DNA from: an uncultured Eubacteriales bacterium
Lineage (GTDB): Bacteria > Bacillota > Clostridia > Oscillospirales > Oscillospiraceae
Length of the DNA stretch: 6,146 nt
Direction: 5' to 3'
Assembly: GCA_900555795.1 (NCBI GenBank)
Contig: USMP01000088.1
Coordinates: forward strand, 1-6,146
This document shows positions 1 to 4,947 of the stretch, piece by piece. The first letter of the stretch is position 1, and each line of letters starts with the position of its first letter. The position numbers and the translations under genes are program-made. The notes under the pieces were generated by a model. The model worked only from the letters and a program-made list of their open reading frames with translations, did no database searches and was not told the origin of the DNA.

Positions 1-628
1 ACCGGTCGGTGATACGGTAGCTGAGGGTGAGCAGGCTGTCAGAGAAGTGGACGTCCTCAAAACGGACAAGTTCCACCTCGCTGGACAGTTCCACATTGGT
101 GAAGTTCCAGAAGCCCCGTACCCCCAGACCAATAAGACGGTCGGTAATGGACTGGGCCACGGACTGGGGTACGGTGAGTACGGCTACATCGGGCCTGTGC
201 TCCTGAACAAAGCTGTCCAGCTGATCCATGGGCAGTACAGGCACACCGGCCACCTCTGTCCCAATGAGACCGGGGGATACGTCAAAGGCGGCCTCCAGCG
301 TAAAGCCGATGTCGCTGAAGTGGAAATTTTGCATCAGGGCGTGGCCCAGATTACCCACGCCGATCACAATCAGGCGGTGATTGCTGTCCACCCCCAGAAT
401 ATGGCCAATCTCCGAACGCAGTTCCTCCACGTTGTAACCGTAACCCTGCTGGCCAAATTCACCGAAACAGCTGAGATCCTGCCGGATCTGGGAGGCGGTA
501 ATGCCCATCTTGCCCCCCAGAGAATTGGAGGAAATACGCACCACGCCCTTGGCGTGCAGGTCATCCAAATAGCGGTAATAACGAGGAAGCCGCCGGACAA
601 CGGCGTCCGATACGTTTTGTTTTTTCAT
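1..628 (-). CDS. rex: Redox-sensing transcriptional repressor Rex (3' end cut by window)
   Basis: Rex is a cytoplasmic homodimeric repressor that senses the NADH/NAD+ ratio. It binds operators near fermentation and respiration genes when NADH is low and leaves them when NADH is high. The frame runs from ATG at 628 to the window edge, giving 209 residues. The family is about 210-215 long, so only the last few residues and the stop are missing. Residues 1-80 form the winged-helix DNA-binding domain, with RRLPRYYRYL near 12-21, SQIRQDLSCFG near 46-56 and GYGYNV at 62-67, all typical of Rex. A Rossmann domain follows, with the dinucleotide-binding loop GVGNLG at 90-95, AAFD ending in an acidic residue near 116, and VAVLTVPQSVAQSITDRL further on. 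AGGGAGG lies about 12 nt before the ATG. It is transcribed divergently from the tRNA. The identification is firm; target genes cannot be seen here. Confidence 0.97.
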   Translation of the reverse strand, partial: MKKQNVSDAVVRRLPRYYRYLDDLHAKGVVRISSNSLGGKMGITASQIRQDLSCFGEFGQQGYGYNVEELRSEIGHILGVDSNHRLIVIGVGNLGHALMQNFHFSDIGFTLEAAFDVSPGLIGTEVAGVPVLPMDQLDSFVQEHRPDVAVLTVPQSVAQSITDRLIGLGVRGFWNFTNVELSSEVELVRFEDVHFSDSLLTLSYRITDR

Positions 629-697
629 TGTTTACGATGCCTCCCTGGAAAGCCATATGCCCTTCGGCACGAAGTGGACAACTGCTATCAGCTTATT

Positions 698-726
698 ATT
701 TTACTCTACTGTCAGAATTTTGTCAA
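698..726 (-). promoter_or_regulatory. Sigma-A-type promoter of rex
   Basis: On the minus strand a perfect -35 box TTGACA (721-726) is followed by a 17-bp spacer and the -10 box TAAAAT (698-703), one mismatch from consensus. Transcription would begin near 691, leaving a leader of about 60 nt before the rex ATG at 628. Position, orientation and spacing all fit rex. The box is read directly from the sequence; activity is inferred. Confidence 0.75.
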
Positions 727-738
727 ACTTTTTAACAA
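720..738. promoter_or_regulatory. Rex-box-like operator over the rex -35 element
   Basis: The sequence TTGTCAAACTTTTTAACAA has half sites TTGTCAA and TTAACAA. The known Rex box is close to TTGTTAA-4 nt-TTAACAA. Here the left half has one change and the spacer is 5 nt rather than 4. It covers the rex -35 box, where a bound repressor would block RNA polymerase, so autoregulation by Rex is likely. The extra spacer base weakens the call. Confidence 0.45.
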
Positions 739-853
739 TCTTTTTTTGGAGTGGAAATCCAGAACAGGGCTGTTTAAGCCGCCGCCACCGGTCTGGAAAA
801 ATACAAATAAAAATACATAATCACAAAATATTTATAAATTGAGCGGTTTGCTA

Positions 854-882
854 TTTACAAACACTCAGATTTCTGCTATACT
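854..882 (+). promoter_or_regulatory. Strong promoter of tRNA-Arg with A/T-rich upstream element
   Basis: The -35 box TTTACA (854-859), a 17-bp spacer and the -10 box TATACT (877-882) are preceded by TGC, giving an extended -10. About 50 bp of A/T-tract DNA (roughly 797-840) lies just upstream, much poorer in GC than the rest of the window, and resembles the UP elements of stable-RNA promoters. The start site would be near 888-890, giving a tRNA 5' leader of about 20 nt. Confidence 0.75.
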
Positions 883-907
883 ACATGGGCGTTAAAAAAT
901 TGGACAT

Positions 908-984
908 GCGCCCGTAGCTCAGTTGGATAGAGTGTCAGACTCCGACTCTGAAGGCCACTGGTTCGAATCCAGCCGGGCGTACCA
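908..984 (+). tRNA. tRNA-Arg, anticodon CCG
   Basis: The full cloverleaf can be folded by eye. The acceptor stem GCGCCCG (908-914) pairs with CGGGCGT (974-980), its first pair being G-U. The D stem is GCTC/GAGT around an AGTTGGATA loop. The anticodon stem TCAGA/TCTGA encloses CTCCGAC, with anticodon CCG at 942-944 reading the Arg codon CGG. A five-base variable loop follows. The T arm is ACTGG/CCAGC around TTCGAAT, with an A-C mismatch at its outermost pair. The discriminator A and an encoded CCA end at 984. Sequence and layout resemble bacterial tRNA-Arg(CCG). It has its own promoter and terminator, so it is a single-gene transcription unit. Confidence 0.96.
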
Positions 985-1020
985 AAATGAAAGCACCGCT
1001 TCAGGCGGTGCTTTCATTTT
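984..1020 (+). terminator. Intrinsic terminator of tRNA-Arg (hairpin 1 of the array)
   Basis: A perfect 16-bp inverted repeat (984-999 with 1005-1020) closes a TTCAG loop. The GC-rich core GCACCGC/GCGGTGC is flanked by an A-rich left arm and a right arm ending CATTTT. It begins on the last A of the CCA end, so termination follows the tRNA directly. It is also the first of three similar long hairpins in this region. Confidence 0.85.
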
Positions 1021-1066
1021 GGGTTCCGCCGCCCTTGGCGGTTCCACCCCAAGGGAATTTGACATT
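1017..1066 (+). repeat. 50-bp repeat core, copy A
   Basis: This segment starts on the right arm of hairpin 1 and matches 1190-1240 at nearly every base: four substitutions or indels in about 51 positions by my alignment. It contains CCGCC-GCCCTT-GGCGG (1026-1041). An outer pairing of TTTTGGG (1017-1023) with CCCAAGG (1048-1054) is possible, with G-U pairs at its end. It ends with AATTTGACATT. It has no recognisable coding content. Confidence 0.8.
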
Positions 1067-1154
1067 CTCGGCGGAAATGAATTCCGCCTGCGCCAAGGTT
1101 TTGCTTCGCAAAACGCCTGTTACGCCGCACCTGCGGCGGCTCGCTACCGCTCCT
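1067..1154 (+). repeat. Variable part of repeat unit 1, with three small hairpins
   Basis: Between core copy A and hairpin 2 lie three short perfect inverted repeats: GGCGGAA/TTCCGCC (1070-1088), GTTTTGC/GCAAAAC (1098-1114, loop TTC) and GCCGCA/TGCGGC (1124-1137). After them comes GCGGCTCGCT (1136-1145), which recurs exactly at 1292-1301 in unit 2. No gene is visible. The density of dyads suggests structured RNA or a repeat element of palindromic type. Confidence 0.6.
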
Positions 1155-1197
1155 CCCCAAAAGGAAGGCACGACTTAGTCGTGCCTTCCTTTTGGGG
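1155..1197 (+). repeat. Hairpin 2 of the array: perfect 20-bp stem
   Basis: CCCCAAAAGGAAGGCACGAC (1155-1174) is perfectly complementary to 1178-1197 across a TTA loop. The right arm ends TTTTGGGG, so it resembles an intrinsic terminator with only a short T run, usable from either strand. Its stem sequence differs from hairpin 1, yet it holds the same place before the 50-bp core. It could be a back-up terminator or a conserved structural part of the repeat. Confidence 0.8.
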
Positions 1198-1240
1198 TTC
1201 CGCCGCCCTTGGCGGCTCTACCCCAAGGGGATTTGACATT
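1190..1240 (+). repeat. 50-bp repeat core, copy B
   Basis: This is the second copy of the core at 1017-1066, offset by 173 bp. It contains CCGCC-GCCCTT-GGCGG (1200-1215). The segment 1188-1198 can pair with 1220-1230 over 11 positions, two of them G-U. This alternative stem uses the right arm of hairpin 2, so the two folds exclude each other. The copy ends with ATTTGACATT. Confidence 0.8.
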
Positions 1241-1336
1241 TTTGGTCGGCAAAGCCTCCCTGCGGGAACTCAGTTTCGCCGAGATTCACGCGCGGCTCGC
1301 TCACGCTCGGGGGGATACGTTTTATAATCTGATCTC

Positions 1337-1377
1337 CCCGAAAGAGAGACATGACTTTGTCGTTTCTCTCTTTTGGG
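1337..1377 (+). repeat. Hairpin 3 of the array
   Basis: The arms 1337-1355 and 1359-1377 pair over 19 positions, with one C-T mismatch and two G-U pairs, around a TTT loop. The core is GAGAGA/TCTCTC and the right arm ends TTTTGGG, as in hairpins 1 and 2. It lies about 180 bp after hairpin 2. The following bases do not continue into a third good copy of the 50-bp core, so the array decays here. Confidence 0.75.
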
Positions 1378-1380
1378 ATT

Positions 1381-1440
1381 CAGTTGTCTCTGGGAAACAG
1401 TCAATGCATCGCATTGATGCCATACAGAGAGACACAACTG
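1381..1440 (+). repeat. Nested hairpin 4
   Basis: CAGTTGT with CTCT (1381-1391) pairs with AGAG and ACAACTG near 1428-1440, with a small bulge. Inside lies a separate stem TCAATGC-ATC-GCATTGA (1401-1417). It follows hairpin 3 directly and may be a diverged member of the array or a terminator-like barrier before the esterase promoter. From here to 1542 I see only short dyads, such as GGTACAG/CTGTACC (1464-1470 and 1522-1528), and no gene. Confidence 0.55.
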
Positions 1441-1542
1441 GTTGTATCCTTCTGTTGGCTTTTGGTACAGGCCCGGCTTGAACCGGCTGATCCGCCCTAG
1501 GGGGTGACGAATGTGAAATTTCTGTACCCATCTCTATTAGTA

Positions 1543-1572
1543 TGGACATACAGCGTTCCGGCGGTGTATAAT
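1543..1572 (+). promoter_or_regulatory. Probable promoter of the esterase operon
   Basis: The -35-like TGGACA (1543-1548, one mismatch) lies 18 bp before a perfect -10 TATAAT (1567-1572), followed by an A-rich stretch. The start site would be near 1579. This is the best promoter between the tRNA and the operon and gives a leader of about 220 nt. Confidence 0.65.
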
Positions 1573-1579
1573 TTAAAAA

Positions 1580-1798
1580 AGGTTCGCTGCAAATGCGGTA
1601 TCTAAAGTGACCGGCAGGGTAAAAATAAGAGGTGGACCGCTGGCGGCGGCAAGTGCCGGTGGGCCGTCGCTGCCTGTGGGACCCTCCCGGCGTGGAGGGC
1701 CGCCATACGGCGTGAGGATGGCATTTTAACGAGTAAACGAGTGCCCATAGTTGAAAAGGGTGCCCGCCCCCCTGGCGGGAGGAGAGGAGCAAGTGTAT
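1580..1798 (+). promoter_or_regulatory. Long GC-rich structured 5' leader of the esterase operon
   Basis: About 220 nt separate the likely start site from the first ATG, with no good reading frame. Visible pairings are ACCGGCA/TGCCGGT (1610-1616 with 1654-1660), CCCTCC/GGAGGG (1682-1687 with 1694-1699), GCCG/CGGC (1699-1702 with 1708-1711), and CCCGCC/GGCGGG (1763-1768 with 1774-1779). The last sits against the ribosome site. AACGAGT is directly repeated at 1728-1734 and 1736-1742. The leader may be a regulatory RNA, but it matches no riboswitch class I recognise. Confidence 0.4.
1784..1789 (+). promoter_or_regulatory. Ribosome binding site fixing the esterase start
   Basis: GAGGAG, part of the purine run GGAGGAGAGGAG (1778-1789), ends 9 nt before ATG 1799. 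This spacing is ideal for that ATG and rules against the in-frame TTG at 1751, which lies upstream of the site. Confidence 0.8.
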
Positions 1799-2761
1799 AT
1801 GGCAATCAGCAAGGCGGCCCGTGCGGCGCTGCGGGCGTTGAGTTACCCGGCGGCGCTTGATGTGGATAAGACATACAAGGTGGAACGGGCCATCAAGCAG
1901 CTGGGGGCCCCCCTGGCGCCCCTCTATCATCTGTGGGATCGCCGGATTGAGCGGGGGGACCGGGAGATCCGGGTGCGGCTGTATGAACCCGCTGGCGGGA
2001 GCAGTGACAAGCTGCTGCTGTTTTTCCACGGGGGCGGCTGGGTGGTGGAAAATGTGGACACCTACAACCGGGTGTGCCGCTATATGGCCAAGCGCACAGG
2101 CTGCCATGTGGCCTCCGTGGAGTACGGCCTGGCTCCGGAGCACCCCTTTCCGGTGGGACTGGAGGACTGCTACGCCGCTGCAAAGGCGGTATACCGCTAC
2201 CCGGAGGAATTGGGGGTGCACGCCCGGTCAATTACCCTTATCGGCGATTCCGCCGGGGGAAATCTGGCGGCGGCTGTATCCCTGCTGGCCCGGGAAAGGG
2301 GGGAATTTATTGTGGAGCAGCAGATCCTCATTTATCCCGCCACCTATAACGACCATACGGAGCGTTCCCCCTTTCCCTCTGTCCGGGAGAACGGGACGGA
2401 TTTTCTTCTCACATCCCAGCGGGTGGAGGAATTTATGGAGATGTACAGCGGTGGGGATGAGGAGAAGCGGCGCAGCCCCTATCTGGCCCCTCTGCTGGCA
2501 AAGGACCTGACGGGGCAGCCCCGGACCCTGGTGGTTACGGCGGAGTACGACCCCCTTCGGGACGAGGGGGAGGCGTATGCCCGGGCGCTGGAGGAGGCGG
2601 GGGTGGAGGTAACGCTCCACCGGATGCCGGACGCCCTCCACGGCTACTTTTCCCTGACGCCCCGGTTTGCCCAGGTGCGGCGGACCTACGATTGGATTGA
2701 CGACTTTCTAAAGCGAGGCGATAAGCAATGTCAAGTGCCAGGAGAAACCGAGGGCCTTTGA
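1799..2761 (+). CDS. Family IV (HSL-like) alpha/beta hydrolase, esterase
   Basis: This 320-residue protein is a probable carboxylesterase of the hormone-sensitive lipase family (alpha/beta hydrolase fold 3), hydrolysing esters of short or medium acyl chains. It has the oxyanion-hole motif HGGGW at 77-81, the nucleophile elbow GDSAGG with Ser151, the acid in EYDPLRDEG (Asp251) and the catalytic His281 in LHGYF. All three triad members are present and spaced as usual, so the enzyme should be active. No signal peptide is apparent, which suggests a cytoplasmic enzyme. ATG 1799 is chosen because of the ribosome site at 1784-1789; the longer TTG frame would add 16 residues translated from the leader. 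The last 34 bp overlap the next gene, implying coupled expression with the acyltransferase. The natural substrate cannot be read from sequence. Confidence 0.92.
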   Translation: MAISKAARAALRALSYPAALDVDKTYKVERAIKQLGAPLAPLYHLWDRRIERGDREIRVRLYEPAGGSSDKLLLFFHGGGWVVENVDTYNRVCRYMAKRTGCHVASVEYGLAPEHPFPVGLEDCYAAAKAVYRYPEELGVHARSITLIGDSAGGNLAAAVSLLARERGEFIVEQQILIYPATYNDHTERSPFPSVRENGTDFLLTSQRVEEFMEMYSGGDEEKRRSPYLAPLLAKDLTGQPRTLVVTAEYDPLRDEGEAYARALEEAGVEVTLHRMPDALHGYFSLTPRFAQVRRTYDWIDDFLKRGDKQCQVPGETEGL

Positions 2762-4020
2762 CCTGGAGCCGCCTGGACAACGCGGCTAAAATTTTTCCTC
2801 CTACGGTGCGGGGGGCGGATACAAGGGTATTTCGCCTCTCCTGTGAGTTGACGGAGATGGTGGAGCCCCAGCTGCTGGAGCGCGCTCTGGCGGATACGCT
2901 GGAGCGCTTTCCCCACATGCAGATGGTCCTGCGGCGGGGGGTGTTCTGGTACTATCTGGAGCAGTCCCACAGGCCGGCGCAGGTGGTGCCGGAGCATGCG
3001 CCGCCCTGCGCTGCGCTGTACAGCGGCAGCCGCTCCCCCCTCTATGAGGTGAGTTGGTGGCGGAGCAAGGTAAATCTGGACGTGTTTCATGTGCTGACAG
3101 ATGGGGCGGGTGCCATCGCTTTTTTTCAGGAATTGATTGCCGGCTATCTGGCCCTGCGCTATCCCGGCCAGTGTCCACCTCCGGAGGAGGGCGGGTCGGT
3201 ATATGCCCGGGGCGAGGATGGATTTGCCAAGTATTATCAGCCAAAGGGGGGCCGCTACGGCGGCCAGACGCGGGCCTTCCACCTTCGGGGCCAGCGTCGT
3301 GACGACTGTGCGCTGACGGTTTTGGAGGGTGTGGCGGATGTGGACCAGGTGCTCTCGGCGGCCCACCGCTACGGGGCGACGCTGACGGTGTATCTCTGCG
3401 CTGTGCTGATGCAGGCCATACGGGGAGAGATGAGCCAGCGGGATTTGGATCGTCCGGTGGTGGTCACAGTGCCGGTGGATCTGCGCAGCTATTTTCCCAC
3501 AGACACGGCCCGGAATTTTTTTGGCACCATTCGGGTGTCCTACGATTTCCGCCGAGGCGGCGGTATGGAAAATATTGTCTCCGCTGTGGCGGATACCTTC
3601 CGAACGGAACTGACAGCCCAGCGGCTGGCGGAGCGGATGAACGCCCTCTCTGCGCTGGAACACAACCCCCTGCTGCGGCCCATTCCACTGGCGCTGAAGA
3701 ACCCGGTGCTGCGCCTGTCGGGGATCATAGCCGCCTGGGGGGAGACGGCGGCGCTGTCCAACATCGGTCGCTTTCGGCTGCCGGAGGAGGATGCGCCCTA
3801 TGTCCGGGGGTTTGGCGTATTTGCCTCCACCCACTGTACGCAGCTGTGTACCTGCACCTTTGGGAAGTGCTTTCATATGGGTTTTACGTCTGTGCGCCTG
3901 TCCCCGGAGGTCCAGCGGCGGTTTTTCCGGGTGCTGGTGGAGGAGGGCGTGGAACTGGAGGTCCGCAGCAACGATTTTTACGCTCCGGTGCAGCCGGAGG
4001 ATGAGAGGGAGGGAAAGTAG
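2728..4020 (+). CDS. Condensation/alcohol-acetyltransferase-fold acyltransferase
   Basis: This 430-residue protein resembles the alcohol acetyltransferase / WS-DGAT / NRPS-condensation superfamily, which transfers an acyl group from a thioester to a hydroxyl or amine. Visible signs are the catalytic motif in FHVLTDGAGA, with His121 and Asp125 in the H-x-x-x-D-G pattern. Only one His is present, where NRPS condensation domains often have two. VPVDLRSYFPTDTARNFFG follows at 248-266, and SNIGRF at 344-349 matches the SN motif of the second lobe. The N-terminal RLDNAAKIFPP is, as I recall, typical of the Firmicutes branch. ATG 2728 lies inside the esterase end, with a weak GAGGCG before it. A Cys/His cluster (HCTQLCTCTFGKCFH, 369-383) is unusual. 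No signal peptide is evident. Pairing with an esterase and a membrane protein suggests an ester or acyl-lipid product, not identified. Confidence 0.8.
   Translation: MSSARRNRGPLTWSRLDNAAKIFPPTVRGADTRVFRLSCELTEMVEPQLLERALADTLERFPHMQMVLRRGVFWYYLEQSHRPAQVVPEHAPPCAALYSGSRSPLYEVSWWRSKVNLDVFHVLTDGAGAIAFFQELIAGYLALRYPGQCPPPEEGGSVYARGEDGFAKYYQPKGGRYGGQTRAFHLRGQRRDDCALTVLEGVADVDQVLSAAHRYGATLTVYLCAVLMQAIRGEMSQRDLDRPVVVTVPVDLRSYFPTDTARNFFGTIRVSYDFRRGGGMENIVSAVADTFRTELTAQRLAERMNALSALEHNPLLRPIPLALKNPVLRLSGIIAAWGETAALSNIGRFRLPEEDAPYVRGFGVFASTHCTQLCTCTFGKCFHMGFTSVRLSPEVQRRFFRVLVEEGVELEVRSNDFYAPVQPEDEREGK
4008..4013 (+). promoter_or_regulatory. Ribosome binding site fixing a GTG start
   Basis: GGAGGG ends 8 nt before GTG 4022 and overlaps the last codons of the acyltransferase. 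The alternative ATG at 4001 has its purine run touching the start codon, so it is poorly placed. The GTG start also puts the first zinc-ribbon cysteine at residue 4, as is usual. Confidence 0.75.
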
Positions 4021-4021
4021 C

Positions 4022-4573
4022 GTGCAGGTTTGTCCCTATTGCCGGGTCAGGGTGGCCGGGGCTAAGAACTGCTGTCCCCTGTGCGGCGGAACTCTATCAG
4101 GGGACCCGGATGTGGCTGGCGAGGTTTTCCCGGAGTTGGAGAAACCCCGCTTCAGCGCATCCATCATACTGCGTGTGCTGGCTCTGGTGGGTGTGGCCTA
4201 CCGCCGGGATATCATTCAGAACATCGGCTGGCAGGTGGCGCTGATGCCGGTGCTGAGCATCCTGTGGGATGTGGGCATGGGATTTCAGGGGTGGTCGCTG
4301 GATTTTGTCCTGCCCTGTGTGTGCGCCACAGGCGTTTTGATGATGCTGCTGCTGGCGGTACTGCTGCGGCTGCCGGTCCAGTCCCTGGCCGGGGCGCTGG
4401 GGGGCGTGTGCGTACTGGGTCTCATACCGGGGCTTCTGGCTGGGCTGGGAAAGCTGCGGGTACTGCTGCCCTCTCTGCTGTGCACAGGTCTGTCGGTGGT
4501 GGTGCTGGCCGCCATGCTGATTTTTCACTGGCAGACCTTTCGGGGTGAACTTGCCCGCAGGTTTCACCTGTGA
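4022..4573 (+). CDS. Zinc-ribbon integral membrane protein, DUF6320-like
   Basis: The 183-residue product begins with a zinc ribbon, CPYC (Cys4, Cys7) and CCPLC (Cys18, Cys21), followed by a short linker and then hydrophobic segments. Likely membrane helices lie near 46-59, 71-83 (weak), 92-116, 122-143 and 147-169, with a basic C-terminus ending RRFHL. The W-D-x5-GWSLDFVLP segment (82-98) and the ending match what I remember of DUF6320 proteins of Firmicutes, whose function is unknown. Compared with that memory, this copy seems to lack a helix pair after residue 58. It starts with GTG one base after the acyltransferase stop, and the operon terminator follows. I infer a membrane partner for the two upstream enzymes; family membership is moderately sure and no role is established. 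Confidence 0.75.
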   Translation: MQVCPYCRVRVAGAKNCCPLCGGTLSGDPDVAGEVFPELEKPRFSASIILRVLALVGVAYRRDIIQNIGWQVALMPVLSILWDVGMGFQGWSLDFVLPCVCATGVLMMLLLAVLLRLPVQSLAGALGGVCVLGLIPGLLAGLGKLRVLLPSLLCTGLSVVVLAAMLIFHWQTFRGELARRFHL

Positions 4574-4611
4574 GCGGTGCCGCTGGGGCGGGTTTTCTCC
4601 AGGGGTGTTAT

Positions 4612-4659
4612 AAAACAGCCGGGAGGCGGAATGTCTGTTCCGTCTCCCGGCTGTTTTTT
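4612..4659. terminator. Bidirectional intrinsic terminator between convergent operons
   Basis: An 18-bp stem (4614-4631 with 4638-4655, one G-U pair) encloses TGTCTG. It is flanked by AAAA on the left and a run of six T (4654-4659) on the right. It ends the esterase operon on the plus strand. Read on the minus strand, it lies 14 bp after the stop of the 57-codon gene and ends TTTTATAA, so it can end that transcript too. Confidence 0.9.
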
Positions 4660-4672
4660 ATTGGCGATGGGA

Positions 4673-4846
4673 TCACCAGTCTGGATATCCTTTGGAGGAA
4701 GGCTGGTCAGCTTTTTGCTTCCGCCTTCGCCGGCGGGAGCGCTTACCGTCGGGATTCCCGTATAAAAGGGGGCTCAGCCGCGCGATAATCCGATAACCGA
4801 TCCATACTAAGTAGAGCACACCCACTGCCAGCGCCAGCGTTTCCAT
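4673..4846 (-). CDS. Small single-pass membrane protein (57 aa) downstream of ktrA
   Basis: Reading the minus strand from ATG 4846 to TGA 4673-4675 gives 57 codons. Residues 3-24 (TLALAVGVLYLVWIGYRIIARL) form one convincing hydrophobic helix. It is followed by SPLLYGNPDG and a very basic stretch KRSRRRRRKQK (35-45), then a short polar tail ending PDW. The basic side should face the cytoplasm. AAGGA lies 9 nt before the ATG, a good ribosome site, and the bidirectional terminator begins 14 bp past the stop. It lies 97 bp after ktrA on the same strand. I recognise no family. By analogy with KdpF of the Kdp system it could be a small accessory of the Ktr transporter, but that rests only on position and topology. 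Confidence 0.6.
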   Translation of the reverse strand: METLALAVGVLYLVWIGYRIIARLSPLLYGNPDGKRSRRRRRKQKADQPSSKGYPDW

Positions 4847-4920
4847 ACCATCACTTCCTTACTGTCATGATACCGCGCTTTGCGTTGGTATGGGATTAGC
4901 GTTCCACTGGAGGCATTAAA

Positions 4921-4947
4921 ATTGTATAAAAGGGCAAGTCAGGTCAA
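4921..4947 (-). promoter_or_regulatory. Weak candidate promoter for the small membrane protein
   Basis: On the minus strand TTGACC (4942-4947), overlapping the ktrA stop codon, is followed after only 15 bp by TACAAT (4921-4926). The short spacer makes it doubtful. The small gene might instead be expressed by read-through from ktrA, since I see no terminator between them. Confidence 0.25.

Noticed and set aside
47..820. 257-codon plus-strand open frame at the left end
   Set aside because: It is antisense to rex, which is unmistakable on the other strand.
964..984. tRNA 3' end as an integration attachment site
   Set aside because: I found no second copy of the tRNA 3' end in the window and no integrase gene.
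923..1327. 134-codon plus-strand open frame starting inside the tRNA
   Set aside because: It covers the tRNA, its terminator and the hairpin array. Its repeated peptide motifs only mirror the DNA repeats, and there is no ribosome site.
984..1377. CRISPR array
   Set aside because: The spacing is about 175-180 bp, the repeated part is 50 bp and occurs only twice, and there are no cas genes.
1593..1610. Five-codon reading frame (MRYLK) early in the esterase leader
   Set aside because: It is too short to support, and its only purine run lies at the predicted transcript start.
1630..1642. T-box-like GGTGGACCGC in the esterase leader
   Set aside because: It lacks one base of the GGTGGNACCGC core, and there is no room upstream for a stem I specifier domain.
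1751..1798. Upstream TTG start for the esterase
   Set aside because: The ribosome site at 1784-1789 lies downstream of the TTG and fits ATG 1799. The extra 16 residues read through leader sequence.
1322..2221. 299-codon minus-strand open frame
   Set aside because: It is antisense to the esterase, with composition typical of a shadow frame (many His, Pro, Arg and Gln) and no recognisable domain. The esterase has an intact catalytic triad.
2731..3876. 381-codon minus-strand open frame
   Set aside because: It is antisense to the acyltransferase, arising from high GC and codon bias. It shows no motif, and the plus-strand frame has clear family motifs.
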